A model generated the notes under the pieces. The model saw only the letters and a program-made list of their open reading frames with translations. It was not told where the DNA came from and searched no databases. The position numbers and the translations under genes were made by a program. From assembly GCA_003838065.1 (NCBI GenBank), contig QZAC01000049.1, forward strand, positions 1 through 13,771: 13,771 nucleotides of DNA, in the 5' to 3' direction. Shown in pieces: positions 1 to 6,594 of the stretch. The DNA is from Methanocalculus sp. MSAO_Arc2. GTDB taxonomy: Archaea; Halobacteriota; Methanomicrobia; Methanomicrobiales; Methanocorpusculaceae. The number at the start of each line of letters is the position of its first letter. Position 1 is the first letter of the stretch.

Positions 1-105
1 CCCTGCCGGGGTGAACGGGTTGAGAAGTATAACCAGCTCCTGCGTATTGAGGAGGAAATAGGGGAAAAAGCAACTTTTGCAGGCAGAAACGCATTCATCA
101 GGTGA
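1..105 (+). CDS. eno: Enolase, C-terminal end (partial)
   Basis: Enolase interconverts 2-phosphoglycerate and phosphoenolpyruvate in cytoplasmic glycolysis/gluconeogenesis. Only the last 34 codons and the TGA stop (103-105) are inside the window; the gene begins upstream of base 1. The visible tail contains GERVEKYNQLLRIEEEIG and then FAGRNAF. This is the well-conserved enolase C-terminus (R-x-E-R-x-x-K-Y-N-Q-L-L-R-I-E-E-E-L-G, followed by a short A-G-x-x-A-F end). In many archaea eno is followed by rpsB, but no ribosomal protein gene follows here. The same frame after the stop shows only further TGA-terminated short stretches, so the protein ends here. The identification rests on a short but diagnostic tail; active-site residues are outside the window. 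Confidence 0.93.
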   Translation, partial: PCRGERVEKYNQLLRIEEEIGEKATFAGRNAFIR

Positions 106-577
106 TTCCACTGGCTGGCACAGGCAACCATGACAGACTGAATGAATCAGGCACGCCACCTTTGTATTACCTGCCAGCATATCTACGGGAAGCTTTGCGG
201 AATTGAAGAAATCCTGATGAGGAGGGGATCTCCTGCGAACCTCCAGGCATATCCATGAACAAGGTGATTCTGAGCAGGCTCAGTATAGTTGATTATATAG
301 CCGAAGAACCAGGACCACAGTACATGGGGGGATACGGCACAGTGCTGGGGGCCCATGAACCCAGGCTCAATCGCAATGCAGATGATCTTCAGGCTCCCAC
401 CAATCGCCTCAAAAACCACCTTGAAGATGAAAGCAGATAAGCTTTCAGGAAATGGCTCTGTGGCATGGCAGGTACAGGTCTTACCGAATGTAGGGTAATA
501 CTGCCATAATTTTCTGAAGAGTAGCTACTGCTCATCCATTGTGTCTCCAGACTGTTTTTCCGGATTATGTAACACGG
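106..577. other. Gene-poor intergenic stretch after enolase
   Basis: About 470 nt with no convincing gene. Short open frames exist on both strands (+ 255-440, 61 codons; - 419-183, 78 codons), but they overlap each other, lack a Shine-Dalgarno site and have unbiased composition. A small inverted repeat GGAGG (221-225)/CCTCC (240-244) and a weak GTCT-CC-AGAC hairpin (543-552) followed by a run of five T (555-559) are present. The latter could end + strand transcription or mark the boundary with the convergent operon. It may hold decayed sequence or an unseen small RNA; nothing shows which. Confidence 0.5.
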
Positions 578-1186
578 TTATATGCAGTCAGCTGCTCTCC
601 TGGAGAGAGCACCCTGCACCATACCAAGGACATCTGCAAACCCTTCCTTTAGGCCTCCGTATCTCATATCCCGTATGATTGCATGCAGAAAGATCTGGTA
701 GTATATGCACATCTCATCAAATTCCGGGCTGGAAAACCCGGCAAGTTGATTTACCAGAAGTGTCTGCCTGTATATCTTTCGTATTTCATCAGGGGATTCA
801 AAATAGCAGATAGTTTCAAAGAACGTGTGTGAAGCCCGGACCATCTCATCGATAAGTTCCGGGAGATCCCCCTGCAGCATTTCAAATTGACGGGTGAAGA
901 GCGGACAGAACCATGGTGCATTTCGGATATGCGAGCGGAGATGCAGAAATTCCGGATAATTGTATATCTTTAGTATTGTATCACGGTTGCATTTCAACCG
1001 GCATGAATATCCTGGTTCTCCCTCTTCCTTCTCTCTTGTGATAAAACCTGCACGTTCAAACGAATCTATCCACTTTCTGATCGTTACCACCCTGGTAAAC
1101 CCGACGCCAGTTGCCAGATCAATCTCACGGTGGGCTTTGCCATCAAGCAGAATTCGCATCAGGGGAGCCTTGACCGGGGATTTCAT
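578..1186 (-). CDS. Winged-helix-like DNA-binding protein, methanogen-type, unknown target
   Basis: A 202-residue soluble protein. Residues about 5-60 read like a winged helix-turn-helix: a first helix (LMRILLDG), a second helix (REIDLATGVG), a recognition-like helix (TRVVTIRKWIDSFERAG) and a beta-wing (FITREKEEGEPGYSCRLKCN). The rest (about 70-202) is helical, rich in aromatic residues, and has no motif I recognise; it may be a dimerisation or ligand-sensing part. It is the last gene of a three-gene operon: its ATG overlaps the stop of the preceding gene by four bases (ATGA, 1183-1186), which implies translational coupling. A role as a transcription regulator is inferred from the N-terminal pattern only; there is no ligand or target evidence. 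Confidence 0.75.
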   Translation of the reverse strand: MKSPVKAPLMRILLDGKAHREIDLATGVGFTRVVTIRKWIDSFERAGFITREKEEGEPGYSCRLKCNRDTILKIYNYPEFLHLRSHIRNAPWFCPLFTRQFEMLQGDLPELIDEMVRASHTFFETICYFESPDEIRKIYRQTLLVNQLAGFSSPEFDEMCIYYQIFLHAIIRDMRYGGLKEGFADVLGMVQGALSRRAADCI

Positions 1187-1500
1187 AGAAGGGTTTCCTT
1201 TGTGCCTATATTACAGACTGCTTCACACGCTTTCTGCACCACCTCAGACGGATGGTGACTGAGCCTTTCCAATAAATGGTGGCTTTCATATACCGGTAGC
1301 GCAGGTGCAAACCTGCGCATACCGGGAATGTGTATCGCAATCATTCTTTGTGTTGTGATTGGATGATTCAGGGAATGAAGGAGGCGATCTTCAAATGGAG
1401 TCTGATTCCAGAGATCAAGGCTTTTTCCGCATTCCGGACAGATATGCACATCAGTTGGCCCTTCTGCCCAACAGAAGGGACAGAAAAAAGTCACACTCAT
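1183..1500 (-). CDS. Short zinc-ribbon protein with HEAT-like repeat
   Basis: A 105-residue protein. The N-terminus carries a zinc ribbon (CPFC at residues 7-10 and CPEC at about 21-24), expected to bind one zinc ion through four cysteines. The remainder is helical: a DRLLHSLNHP segment, then LLERLSHHPSEVVQKACEAV, which resembles a HEAT repeat helix pair. HEAT-type proteins with an N-terminal zinc ribbon occur in methanogens and usually carry more repeats, so this may be a short family member. The likely role is protein-protein interaction, not catalysis. It starts 15 nt after the stop of the toroid protein gene and overlaps the winged-helix gene by 4 nt. No strong Shine-Dalgarno site is seen (GGGTG only), consistent with coupling to the upstream gene. 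Confidence 0.8.
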   Translation of the reverse strand: MSVTFFCPFCWAEGPTDVHICPECGKSLDLWNQTPFEDRLLHSLNHPITTQRMIAIHIPGMRRFAPALPVYESHHLLERLSHHPSEVVQKACEAVCNIGTKETLL

Positions 1501-1515
1501 ATGTATACACCCGGT

Positions 1516-2403
1516 TCAGACAACACTTCCGGTATCGGATCTTCTTTTGGCATGTTCATTTCGAATAATTGTAATCATTCTCATGGCATCCAGCGCATGA
1601 TAGGTGTGCTCCAGCGTCGCCGATCCGCCAAAAACCGATCTGACATAGCCACCGTTTTCATGAAAACATTTCATGATGAACACTTCGCAACTCCTGAGAA
1701 ATGCCGGGCGTTCTCCAAGGAGGGAAGATGCACAAAGCCCGGCATGAATATCTTCAAGATAAGGCGGATACATCCCGGGCATCGCAAGAAAGCCAAATTC
1801 CGGGTCTTCACAACGATGAATAAATAACCTGGAACGTGTTGATGTATCATGATACCCAAGGTTTTCAAGTATTGAGAGGGCATAGGAGGTGTCGGCCAGC
1901 GTTGCAGATGGAGATCCAAAACCACCCTCATGATGTACATTCCGGAGAATCGTGTTGATGATGGTTTCACGAATATTTCCGGTTATTGGGATAGTGAGAT
2001 ACCGGCATAGATCAGTAAGAAGGTACGCCTGAAAGAAACATGAAGATGATTCAATTGGCCGGATATCATCTGAAGGTGGCCTGAGCGAAGAGAGAATCCA
2101 GCCTGTTGGATCTCTCTGTGGCCGTTCCCCAAGGATGATCAGACTTGTAATCGCCCGATACCCGACATATACATTTGAGAAACCGCCATCCTGGTTCTGA
2201 AATGTGTGAAGAAACGAGATAGTCTTGCGATCGTCTTCCGGGAGTGCATTCAGCATCTGAAGCGAGGTAAGAGCATAATATGTATCTGCAACATTTGGCT
2301 CATTTAACCGATAAAAACAGTACCCGCCATCTCTGCAACGTCTGTTCCGGATGTACCGTATAGTTGTTTCAATTGTTTCTATCGTGTCGATCATCGGCAT
2401 CAT
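1516..2403 (-). CDS. Prenyltransferase/squalene-oxidase repeat (alpha-alpha toroid) protein
   Basis: A 295-residue protein built of repeated helix pairs with the DGGF/GGY turn typical of the terpenoid cyclase/protein prenyltransferase toroid fold. The turns are RDGGY (24-28), NQDGGF (70-75), EGGFG (159-163), EFGF (202-205) and ENGGY (249-253), each followed about 15 residues later by a D-T-x-Y-A-L type helix. Protein prenyltransferase beta subunits bind zinc through a D-x-C pair plus a distant His. Here the comparable late segment reads EDIHAG (217-222), with no D-x-C pair, so farnesyl- or geranylgeranyl-transferase activity is not supported. There is no signal peptide or membrane segment, so it is probably cytoplasmic. 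It is the first gene of a three-gene operon. Start ambiguity: ATG at 2403, 2400 and 2394 are in frame; none has a clear Shine-Dalgarno site. The fold call is firm; the function is unknown. Confidence 0.85.
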   Translation of the reverse strand: MMPMIDTIETIETTIRYIRNRRCRDGGYCFYRLNEPNVADTYYALTSLQMLNALPEDDRKTISFLHTFQNQDGGFSNVYVGYRAITSLIILGERPQRDPTGWILSSLRPPSDDIRPIESSSCFFQAYLLTDLCRYLTIPITGNIRETIINTILRNVHHEGGFGSPSATLADTSYALSILENLGYHDTSTRSRLFIHRCEDPEFGFLAMPGMYPPYLEDIHAGLCASSLLGERPAFLRSCEVFIMKCFHENGGYVRSVFGGSATLEHTYHALDAMRMITIIRNEHAKRRSDTGSVV

Positions 2404-2443
2404 CTACTTGTATGGGAAGTAGAAGTCATTAGCCGACAGAACG

Positions 2444-2495
2444 GGCGATTATGGCGGACTTCATCGCCATACTCCCTGGAGCAGGTGATGGGAGT
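2444..2495 (-). promoter_or_regulatory. Two adjacent hairpins in operon leader
   Basis: Two inverted repeats of equal geometry lie 2 nt apart: GGCGAT (2444-2449)/ATCGCC (2463-2468) and ACTCCC (2471-2476)/GGGAGT (2490-2495), each with a 6-bp stem and a 13-nt loop. A competing pairing ATGGCG (2451-2456)/CGCCAT (2465-2470) excludes the first hairpin, so a switch is conceivable. Both fall within the inferred roughly 100-nt leader of the toroid-protein operon. A regulatory role is inference. Confidence 0.4.
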
Positions 2496-2524
2496 TACGT
2501 GGTGGGCTGTCTGCGCACACACGA

Positions 2525-2532
2525 AATAATAT
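2525..2532 (-). promoter_or_regulatory. TATA-like box of toroid-protein operon
   Basis: On the minus strand the sequence ATATTATT lies about 125 nt upstream of the ATG at 2403. Archaeal transcription would begin about 25 nt further on, near 2500, giving a leader of about 100 nt that contains both hairpins. It is the best TATA-like sequence in the gap, but weak evidence alone. Confidence 0.4.
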
Positions 2533-2557
2533 GATTTTTGTGTTTTCGATCCTGTCA

Positions 2558-2577
2558 AAAGGAGTTTATTCTCCTTT
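2558..2577 (-). terminator. Hairpin straddling stop codon of double zinc-ribbon gene
   Basis: A perfect inverted repeat AAAGGAG/CTCCTTT (2558-2564 and 2571-2577) has a 6-nt loop that contains the gene's TAA stop (2566-2568). On the minus strand the 3' arm ends in TTTT, so it resembles a compact terminator, though the T tract is short and partly inside the stem. Confidence 0.45.
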
Positions 2578-3051
2578 CCCGACTGTACATGTATTGCACC
2601 GGTAAGAAATTGTCATGCCGCTTATGAGGAGGTTTCCTGAGATCTTCTTTTTTGCACCCCGGACAAAGAGTTTCCCACATGAGCTGCACCGTTTCGGGAG
2701 CAGCCGCTCGACCCTTGACATATCGGCATCCAGATCGTATGCGTAGTGCTCTTTCTCCTGTCCAGAGGAGATCATGTCTCCGTTCTCCTCAATCGATGAT
2801 AGCAGACGGAAGACCTGGAGGGGGTTTGCTCCGAGTTCCTGGAACCTTTTAAAGAGGAAGTACTGCAGAACCAGCCACGAAAGCTCTGACCGTTCAAAAA
2901 TTTCTTCAAACTCAATTGTTTCTTCAGAGGCATCAGCCTCGTCGATTGCAGAGCCGCAAAGAGGGCAGTTACCTCCAACAAGCTCTTCAATATAAATTTC
3001 TTCACGACACCCGGGGCATGTGGTGTGACGCGCGTGTGTGCGATATCCCAT
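2566..3051 (-). CDS. Protein with two zinc ribbons, function unknown
   Basis: A 161-residue soluble protein with a symmetrical layout. An N-terminal zinc ribbon (C12, C15, C29, C32: CPGC and CPLC) and a C-terminal zinc ribbon (C122, C125, C152, C155: CSSC and CNTC) flank an acidic, helical middle (about 40-118). I do not recognise a named family; zinc ribbons of this kind are common in archaeal nucleic-acid-binding or adaptor proteins. The start ATG at 3051 has a weak GGAG site about 10 nt upstream. It lies downstream of copA on the same strand, separated by 187 nt that hold its own TATA-like box and a strong hairpin, so it is probably transcribed on its own. A metal-linked role is suggested only by position. 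Confidence 0.8.
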   Translation of the reverse strand: MGYRTHARHTTCPGCREEIYIEELVGGNCPLCGSAIDEADASEETIEFEEIFERSELSWLVLQYFLFKRFQELGANPLQVFRLLSSIEENGDMISSGQEKEHYAYDLDADMSRVERLLPKRCSSCGKLFVRGAKKKISGNLLISGMTISYRCNTCTVGKGE

Positions 3052-3122
3052 CTTTTCTTCTCCGGACTCGATAACTTCTTTTCAGCATGCTCATCTCGGC
3101 CGGTATCGTCCGGTTCCACACG

Positions 3123-3140
3123 CCCCCTCTCTTGAGGGGG
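3123..3140 (-). promoter_or_regulatory. GC-rich hairpin in leader of double zinc-ribbon gene
   Basis: A perfect inverted repeat CCCCCTC (3123-3129)/GAGGGGG (3134-3140) with a 4-nt loop, very stable as RNA. No T tract follows on the minus strand, so it does not look like a simple terminator of copA. If transcription starts near 3156 it lies at the 5' end of the roughly 105-nt leader of the gene starting at 3051. A role in leader stability or regulation is inference. Confidence 0.45.
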
Positions 3141-3179
3141 ATCCCTGTGTATGTACCTTTATTTCTATTTTGAAACCTG

Positions 3180-3187
3180 ATAAATAT
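3180..3187 (-). promoter_or_regulatory. TATA-like box of double zinc-ribbon gene
   Basis: Minus-strand ATATTTAT, a good archaeal TATA match, lies between the copA stop (3239) and the ATG at 3051. It predicts a start near 3156 and a leader of about 105 nt. Confidence 0.5.
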
Positions 3188-3238
3188 GCAAGTTCGAGGA
3201 TGAGATGGAGGGGATTTCTCCATTCTCCACTATATGAG

Positions 3239-5686
3239 TTATTCGGTTGGCAGATGGTGCATATCTTTCTTTGCCGGAGGTGTGTATCCCTTCAGGAGGA
3301 GCGAGAGAGAAACGATGGTTACTGATGAGAGGGCCATTGCAAGCCCGGCGTACTCGGGGAGGAAGGTGATTCCGAATAACGGGGTCAGGAGACCTGCTGC
3401 AATAGGTATGAGGAGAATATTATAGAAAAACGCCCAGAAAAGATTGCCCCGTATCCTGCCCATAACCTTTCGCGCAAGCTGGATTGCAGCGGCAGCGTCA
3501 GTGAGGTCGTCATGCATCAGGACAATTCCGCCGCTTTCGACAGCAACATCTGTTCCCCCTGAGATGGCGATACCAACATCCGCTTGTGCAAGAGCCGGAG
3601 CATCGTTGATTCCGTCTCCAATAAAGGCAACAACCTCACCTGCATCCTGGAGACGCTTCACCTCATTTGCTTTATCACCGGGGAGTACTTCGGCGAGTAT
3701 CCGCCTGATGCCGGATTTCTCCCCGATTACCTGGGCAGTCCGTTCGTTGTCTCCTGTAATCATAATAACGGGCAGGCCCATTTTATTAAATATCTTCACC
3801 GCTTCGATAGACCCTGGTTTGATTGGATCTGCAATAGCAAGACAGCCTGCATATTCATTCTCAATGGCGATGAGCGGTACGGTTTTTCCCTCGGTTTCAT
3901 ACCTGACTATTGCTCCGATGGCTTTTTTTGGGATCTGAATGGATCTGCTTTCAAGAAAAGCCCTGTTTCCAATAAGAACATCGACCCCATCTACCGATCC
4001 CCTGATTCCCTGCCCGCTGAACGTTTCAATACCGGTGGATTCATACATGGGTACGCCTGCCTTTTCAGCCTTCAGAACGATTGCGCGGGCAAGTGGATGG
4101 AGGGATCGCTTTTCGACCGCGGCAGCATATGAAAGGAGCTCTTTTGAAGTCCAATGAATGGGCGAAATATCAGTTACTGCCGGGCGCCCTTCGGTGAGAG
4201 TACCGGTCTTGTCGACTGCGATAGTCGTAATTGTGCCTGATCGCTCCAGGATCTCCCCACTCCGAATTAAAATCCCAAGTTCTGCTCCTCTGCCAACCCC
4301 TACAGTGATCGCAGTCGGGGTTGCAAGGCCGAGTGCACAGGGGCAGGCAACAACCAGAACTGCAATAAGAGCGGTTACGGCAAACAGGAGAGGATATCCG
4401 GCAATAAAATACCAGAAAAGGAATGCACCAAAAGCAATTGCAAGGACTGCGGGGATGAAATATGAGACAACTCGATCTGCAATTCTCTGGACTGACGGTC
4501 TTGTTTCCTGCGCTTCCTCCACCATCCTGATGATGCGCGCAAGAACAGTGTCACTTCCGACCCGTGTAGCATGTATGGTGATTGCACCGGTCGTCGAGAT
4601 GGTGCCGCCGATCACCTCGCTGTCTTTTCCTTTGTATAACGGAACCGGCTCGCCGGTAACAAGAGACTCATCAACATAACTCTCACCCTGGGTGACAACC
4701 CCGTCGACCGGGATCGACTCCCCTGGTAAAACGACTATCATATCATTGATTGCAATTTCATCTACCGGTACCATTTCTTCGATACCGTCTCTTTTGATCC
4801 GTGCTTTCCTGGGCTGGAGATTGATTAATGCCCGGATCGCCTCATTTGTTTTTCCTTTGGCCCGTGTCTCCAGGTATCTGCCCAGGGTAAGGAAAGCGGC
4901 AAGCATGACTGCAGTTTCAAAGAAATTAAATTCCGGGGGAAGGATGATCTCAAATGTTGCAAGTGCGCTTGAAACATATGCTGTTCCGATACCAAGGGAA
5001 TACATGACGTCCATATCCAGAATGCCATTTGCGAGTGATCGAAGAGCAGCAGCAAAGATCGGGTATGAGAGGTACACAAAAAACGGAGTTGAGATAAAAT
5101 ACATCGTCAGTGACATCGGGATGGGAAGCGGAGGGTGGACATGCATCAGGACCATGAGCATTCCTGCCACAGCAAACCCGATGATCGACCTGACCGCTTT
5201 ATCCCGCAGATCACGTGTAGTCTCATCTTCGTGCCTTGCTGCTGTTTCTTCATCATCAAGGCCAATAACCTGGTATCCAGCTTTGGTTATTGCGTTTTTG
5301 ATCAGCTCGACTGAAGTGACATCAGGATAGTGTGAGACATATGCCCGTTCAGTATTGAGATTGACTGAAACCGAGGTCACACCGGGTAGTGCTGAAATTG
5401 TTTTTTCAACATTCTGTACGCACATGGCACAGGTCATGCCACCGATCCGGAGGGTCGTCTTCATGGGAATAGGTATAAAACCGGCTTTTTGTATTGCAGC
5501 TTCCACATCTTTGAGCGATGATCCATCTGGATCGAAGGTGATACGCAGCTTCTCAGAAACAAGGTTCACCTCTGCTGAAGAAACGCCATCAAGCGCTTTG
5601 ACCCTGTCCTCAATTGACAATGCACATGCTGCACAGTGCATCCCGCCAATTCTTATCTCGGCTGTTGCATAATTGCGTTCAACCAT
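3239..5686 (-). CDS. copA: Copper(I)-translocating P1B-type ATPase
   Basis: Exports Cu+ (or Ag+) across the cytoplasmic membrane using ATP. The 815 residues include two N-terminal heavy-metal-associated domains (GMHCAAC, C18/C21; GMTCAMC, C86/C89). Eight membrane segments are expected, with CPC in the sixth (448-450). The actuator loop has a TGE motif (344-346) and the phosphorylation motif DKTGT has D492. Other hallmarks are SLHPLA (the P1B His-Pro), TGDNERT and GDGINDAP. The last segments carry FFYN and MALSS, the TM7/TM8 signature of Cu+-specific P1B-1 pumps. The start ATG at 5686 is supported by AGGAGTG at 5691-5697, 4 nt upstream. The ferritin gene lies 60 nt upstream on the same strand, but copA also has its own TATA-like box. 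All key residues are present, so the pump should be functional. No separate copper chaperone gene is visible. Confidence 0.97.
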   Translation of the reverse strand: MVERNYATAEIRIGGMHCAACALSIEDRVKALDGVSSAEVNLVSEKLRITFDPDGSSLKDVEAAIQKAGFIPIPMKTTLRIGGMTCAMCVQNVEKTISALPGVTSVSVNLNTERAYVSHYPDVTSVELIKNAITKAGYQVIGLDDEETAARHEDETTRDLRDKAVRSIIGFAVAGMLMVLMHVHPPLPIPMSLTMYFISTPFFVYLSYPIFAAALRSLANGILDMDVMYSLGIGTAYVSSALATFEIILPPEFNFFETAVMLAAFLTLGRYLETRAKGKTNEAIRALINLQPRKARIKRDGIEEMVPVDEIAINDMIVVLPGESIPVDGVVTQGESYVDESLVTGEPVPLYKGKDSEVIGGTISTTGAITIHATRVGSDTVLARIIRMVEEAQETRPSVQRIADRVVSYFIPAVLAIAFGAFLFWYFIAGYPLLFAVTALIAVLVVACPCALGLATPTAITVGVGRGAELGILIRSGEILERSGTITTIAVDKTGTLTEGRPAVTDISPIHWTSKELLSYAAAVEKRSLHPLARAIVLKAEKAGVPMYESTGIETFSGQGIRGSVDGVDVLIGNRAFLESRSIQIPKKAIGAIVRYETEGKTVPLIAIENEYAGCLAIADPIKPGSIEAVKIFNKMGLPVIMITGDNERTAQVIGEKSGIRRILAEVLPGDKANEVKRLQDAGEVVAFIGDGINDAPALAQADVGIAISGGTDVAVESGGIVLMHDDLTDAAAAIQLARKVMGRIRGNLFWAFFYNILLIPIAAGLLTPLFGITFLPEYAGLAMALSSVTIVSLSLLLKGYTPPAKKDMHHLPTE

Positions 5687-5709
5687 TTGGCACTCCTGCA
5701 GTTTCTTCG

Positions 5710-5749
5710 TATCTTAGGATAAAATAGGAGTAATTTTTTTCTATCTTAG
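5710..5749 (-). promoter_or_regulatory. copA promoter with flanking direct repeats
   Basis: The minus strand has TATTTTATCC at 5728-5719, about 35-40 nt upstream of the copA ATG, predicting a short leader that still includes the Shine-Dalgarno site. An exact 8-bp direct repeat CTAAGATA occurs at 5749-5742 and 5717-5710, one copy on each side of the TATA box and 32 bp apart (about three helical turns). The upstream copy overlaps the ferritin stop codon. Repeats placed like this can be regulator sites; that is inference. Confidence 0.45.
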
Positions 5750-6231
5750 CGTTTACCGAGATAATGGTCAAGCTGGAAGAGGCCTCCGGTTGAGTCCCCG
5801 ATCTTTTCAAGTTTGGCTACAATTTCCGAGGCGTTTGCCTCTTCCTCAACCTGTTCTGAGACAAACCACTGGAGCATGATCTCTGCGGCATAGTCTTTCT
5901 GCTTGATAGCTTCTTCCACCATTGCATGAATCATGCCGGTGACTTTCTGCTCATGGGCATACACCTCCCTGAAGAGGGACCCCACGTCCTTCCATTCTGC
6001 TTTTGGTGCATCGATTGCAGAAAGTGTGATTGAACCTCCACGCTCGTTAAGATAATCGTAGAACTTCATTGCATGCTCCAGTTCTTCCTGTGCCTGGAGG
6101 CGCAGCCAGTGAGCAAATCCGTTCCAGGTTTCTTGTGTACACCATGCAGACATGGAGAGGTACAGATACGATGAGTACAGCTCCGCATTGATCTGAACGT
6201 TAATCAGATCTTCCATCTTCTTTCCGATCAT
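5746..6231 (-). CDS. ftnA: Ferritin (non-haem, FtnA type)
   Basis: Stores iron by oxidising Fe2+ at a ferroxidase site and mineralising it in a 24-subunit shell in the cytoplasm. With the start at 6231 the protein has 161 residues, and the ferroxidase residues fall at the same numbers as in E. coli FtnA: E17, Y24, E50, H53, E94, E126, Q127, E129 and E130. This start (MIGKKMEDL) is preceded by GGTGATT at 6241-6235, a strong Shine-Dalgarno site 3 nt before the ATG. A longer frame starting at 6252 would add seven residues and hide that site, so it is rejected. Neighbours: divergent from tRNA-Arg, and 60 nt upstream of copA on the same strand. A TATA-like TTTTATTC (6355-6348) could drive it with a leader of about 95 nt. 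Identity is secure. Confidence 0.96.
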   Translation of the reverse strand: MIGKKMEDLINVQINAELYSSYLYLSMSAWCTQETWNGFAHWLRLQAQEELEHAMKFYDYLNERGGSITLSAIDAPKAEWKDVGSLFREVYAHEQKVTGMIHAMVEEAIKQKDYAAEIMLQWFVSEQVEEEANASEIVAKLEKIGDSTGGLFQLDHYLGKR

Positions 6232-6385
6232 TTTAATCACCTGATCTACCATCTACCGCAGAGCGGCGACAGGAAAGGATTACGCCTTGCCGATGTTAAG
6301 GATTTCGATAGGGTACCGGATCTCCGCAGATAGTAGAATACACAAAAGAATAAAACCAGAGAAATCCAATTAGTATAACCCTTAT

Positions 6386-6460
6386 GGGCTTGTGGCTTAG
6401 CCAGGATAGAGCGTCGGGCTTCTAACCCGAATGTCGAGGGTTCAAATCCCTCCAGGCCCG
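6386..6460 (+). tRNA. tRNA-Arg (anticodon TCT)
   Basis: 75 nt forming a full cloverleaf: a 7-bp acceptor stem (GGGCTTG/CAGGCCC with one G-T pair), a D arm starting at GCTT, an anticodon stem TCGGG/CCCGA with loop CTTCTAA (anticodon TCT, reading AGA/AGG), and a T arm GAGGG-TTCAAAT-CCCTC. The discriminator base is G and no CCA is encoded. No intron is present. A run of six T at 6499-6504 may help end transcription. Confidence 0.97.
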
Positions 6461-6498
6461 CTGTTTTCCATGAACACTCCTTGATCCTGGATACGGTA

Positions 6499-6504
6499 TT
6501 TTTT
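6499..6504 (+). terminator. Oligo-T stretch after tRNA-Arg
   Basis: A run of six T about 40 nt downstream of tRNA-Arg; a shorter TTTT lies at 6464-6467. Oligo-T tracts terminate archaeal transcription, so this is a plausible end for the tRNA transcript. Confidence 0.35.
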
Positions 6505-6594
6505 CTGATAGCTGATCGGCGGATATTGGAAGACACTCCAGATATCAGCATCATGATTTCTGAAAATGATTCATTTGAGAAAACATGGTGATAA

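Noticed and set aside
1..180. Open minus-strand frame reaching the left edge
   Set aside because: It is antisense to the enolase C-terminus, which is clearly coding on the + strand.
183..440. Short frames on both strands downstream of enolase
   Set aside because: They overlap each other, have no ribosome site and no recognisable motif; treated as non-coding.
4692..5330. 212-codon + strand frame antisense to copA
   Set aside because: It is a shadow of the copA coding bias; it is serine/arginine/isoleucine-rich without domains.
6232..6252. Seven-residue longer ferritin start at 6252
   Set aside because: The GGTGATT ribosome site and the ferroxidase residue numbering both fit the start at 6231.
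6246..6554. Minus-strand 102-codon frame across tRNA-Arg
   Set aside because: It contains the peptide GFEPSTFGLEARRS, a familiar false protein produced by translating the antisense of a tRNA-Arg gene. The tRNA is complete and the frame is not a gene.
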